Origin: Nitrospirota bacterium
GTDB lineage: Bacteria > Nitrospirota > Thermodesulfovibrionia > Thermodesulfovibrionales > JdFR-88
Direction: 5' to 3'
DNA: 7,587 bases
Assembly: GCA_021825785.1 (NCBI GenBank)
Contig: JAKAGP010000076.1
Location: forward strand, 1 to 7,587
Part shown: positions 7,051 to 7,587 of the stretch, piece by piece
Numbering within the stretch: position 1 is the stretch's first letter
Layout of the letters: every line of letters begins with the position of its first letter
Program-made: the position numbers and the translations under genes
The notes under the pieces: generated by a model
Seen by the model: the letters and a program-made list of their open reading frames with translations, nothing else
Told to the model about the DNA's origin: nothing
Database searches by the model: none

Positions 7051-7587
7051 CTATTTCCCGCCCCTCCCGTACTTGCTCATCAGGGCGTCCAATATGTGGG
7101 GCAGCTCCTCCATGTACCGGCCTTTCGGCATCGAGAAGGAAAGATGGCGGGCGCCTGCCGTTATCGCAACGTAGCTTACCTCGTGATCGCTGCCTGCGAC
7201 AACCAGGACAGGGGCCTTCCTGGCTGCGGGATGTCCGGAGGGGTTTTCGAACTCACTGTAAGAGTTAAACGGCAGGTTATCCGAATCTACAAGAATTAAA
7301 TCGGCGGCAAACGTCCCCGCCTCTTCCACCCCCCCTACTGTCTTTACCTCGTATTTTTTCTGAAGAAATTGAGGAGTATCGGCGGAGGCGGAGACAAAAA
7401 GCACCTTTTTGCCCGCGGTATCCCCGGCCCCCCAGAGCGCGCCAAGGAGGTTTTCGGCCAGGGAATTATTCACTTCAAGGTCTTTGCCCCATTTCGTATA
7501 ACCGCTTATCTCCCTTTCCCTTTGCATGACATAGTGGGAGATTTTTTTTTGCTCGGCGGAGTCATGGTCGAACTGGACCCAGCAGGT
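7051..7587 (-). CDS. PilZ-like segment plus degenerate receiver-like domain protein (partial)
   Basis: The frame is open to the right edge, so the start is outside the window. An internal ATG at 7527 gives 158 residues but has no Shine-Dalgarno, and the frame continues 20 codons further. The first visible residues, CWVQFDHDSAEQKKISHYVM followed by QRERE, have the pattern of the end of a PilZ domain (a strand ending in F, then an amphipathic helix with Q/RE), a family that binds c-di-GMP. After a linker comes a Rossmann-like region resembling a response regulator receiver: a KVLFVSAS strand, ADLILVDSDN where the phospho-acceptor strand would be, PVLVVAGS, and an AITAGARHLSF segment as before the conserved lysine. 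The N-terminal acidic pair is missing and the lysine is not in its usual place, so phosphorylation is doubtful. It is probably cytosolic. Both domain calls are motif-level inferences; the protein is otherwise unrecognised. The gene ends 23 bases before the ubiA-family gene. Confidence 0.72.
   Translation of the reverse strand, partial: TCWVQFDHDSAEQKKISHYVMQREREISGYTKWGKDLEVNNSLAENLLGALWGAGDTAGKKVLFVSASADTPQFLQKKYEVKTVGGVEEAGTFAADLILVDSDNLPFNSYSEFENPSGHPAARKAPVLVVAGSDHEVSYVAITAGARHLSFSMPKGRYMEELPHILDALMSKYGRGGK

Noticed and set aside
7542..7550. Run of nine A on the coding strand as a frameshift site
   Set aside because: The residues on both sides of the run fit one PilZ-like pattern in the same frame, so no frameshift is needed.

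Overview
This is an ordinary-looking bacterial chromosomal segment with eight protein genes, two of them cut by the window edges. The organism cannot be fixed from one window. The mix of a sigma-54-dependent response regulator, c-di-GMP proteins, an orphan HAMP-like membrane protein and a UbiA-type prenyltransferase of the kind used in menaquinone synthesis, with moderately high GC and free use of AGG (Arg) and ATA (Ile) codons, fits an anaerobic Gram-negative lineage such as Nitrospirota or Desulfobacterota. That is inference only. No transposase, integrase, phage gene, CRISPR array, tRNA or rRNA was seen.

Layout. Bases 1-108 (+) hold the last 35 codons of glmS. Tail to tail with it lies galE (120-1100, -). 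Between galE and the next gene, 1181-1408 is non-coding and unusually rich in inverted repeats: a dispersed-repeat-like element followed by two abutting hairpins. Then come a complete NtrC-type response regulator (1409-2869, -) and a large GAF/GGDEF diguanylate cyclase (3020-5233, -). A 304-bp divergent intergenic region (5254-5557) carries a good sigma-70-like promoter for the cyclase; a possible six-codon leader ORF (5233-5253) leads into the cyclase start. On the other side a small membrane protein with a HAMP-like region (5558-6169, +) runs into a convergent ubiA-family gene (6176-7027, -), which is preceded by a gene (7051 to past the right edge, -) ending in a PilZ-like segment plus a receiver-like domain.

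How the genes fit together. GlmS and GalE supply amino-sugar and UDP-galactose precursors for cell envelope polysaccharide. The response regulator, the diguanylate cyclase, the HAMP-like protein and the PilZ/receiver-like protein are signalling components. A cyclase that makes c-di-GMP and a likely c-di-GMP-binding protein lie 2 kb apart, but nothing in the sequence proves that they act in one circuit. The UbiA protein belongs to quinone biosynthesis.

I did not find a clearly new multi-gene system. The most checkable unusual points are the TGATG-coupled mini-ORF ahead of the cyclase, the GAFTNA variant of the sigma-54 contact loop, the stacked palindromes at 1202-1408, the PilZ plus degenerate receiver arrangement at the right edge, and a perfect palindrome containing both convergent stop codons at 6167-6178.
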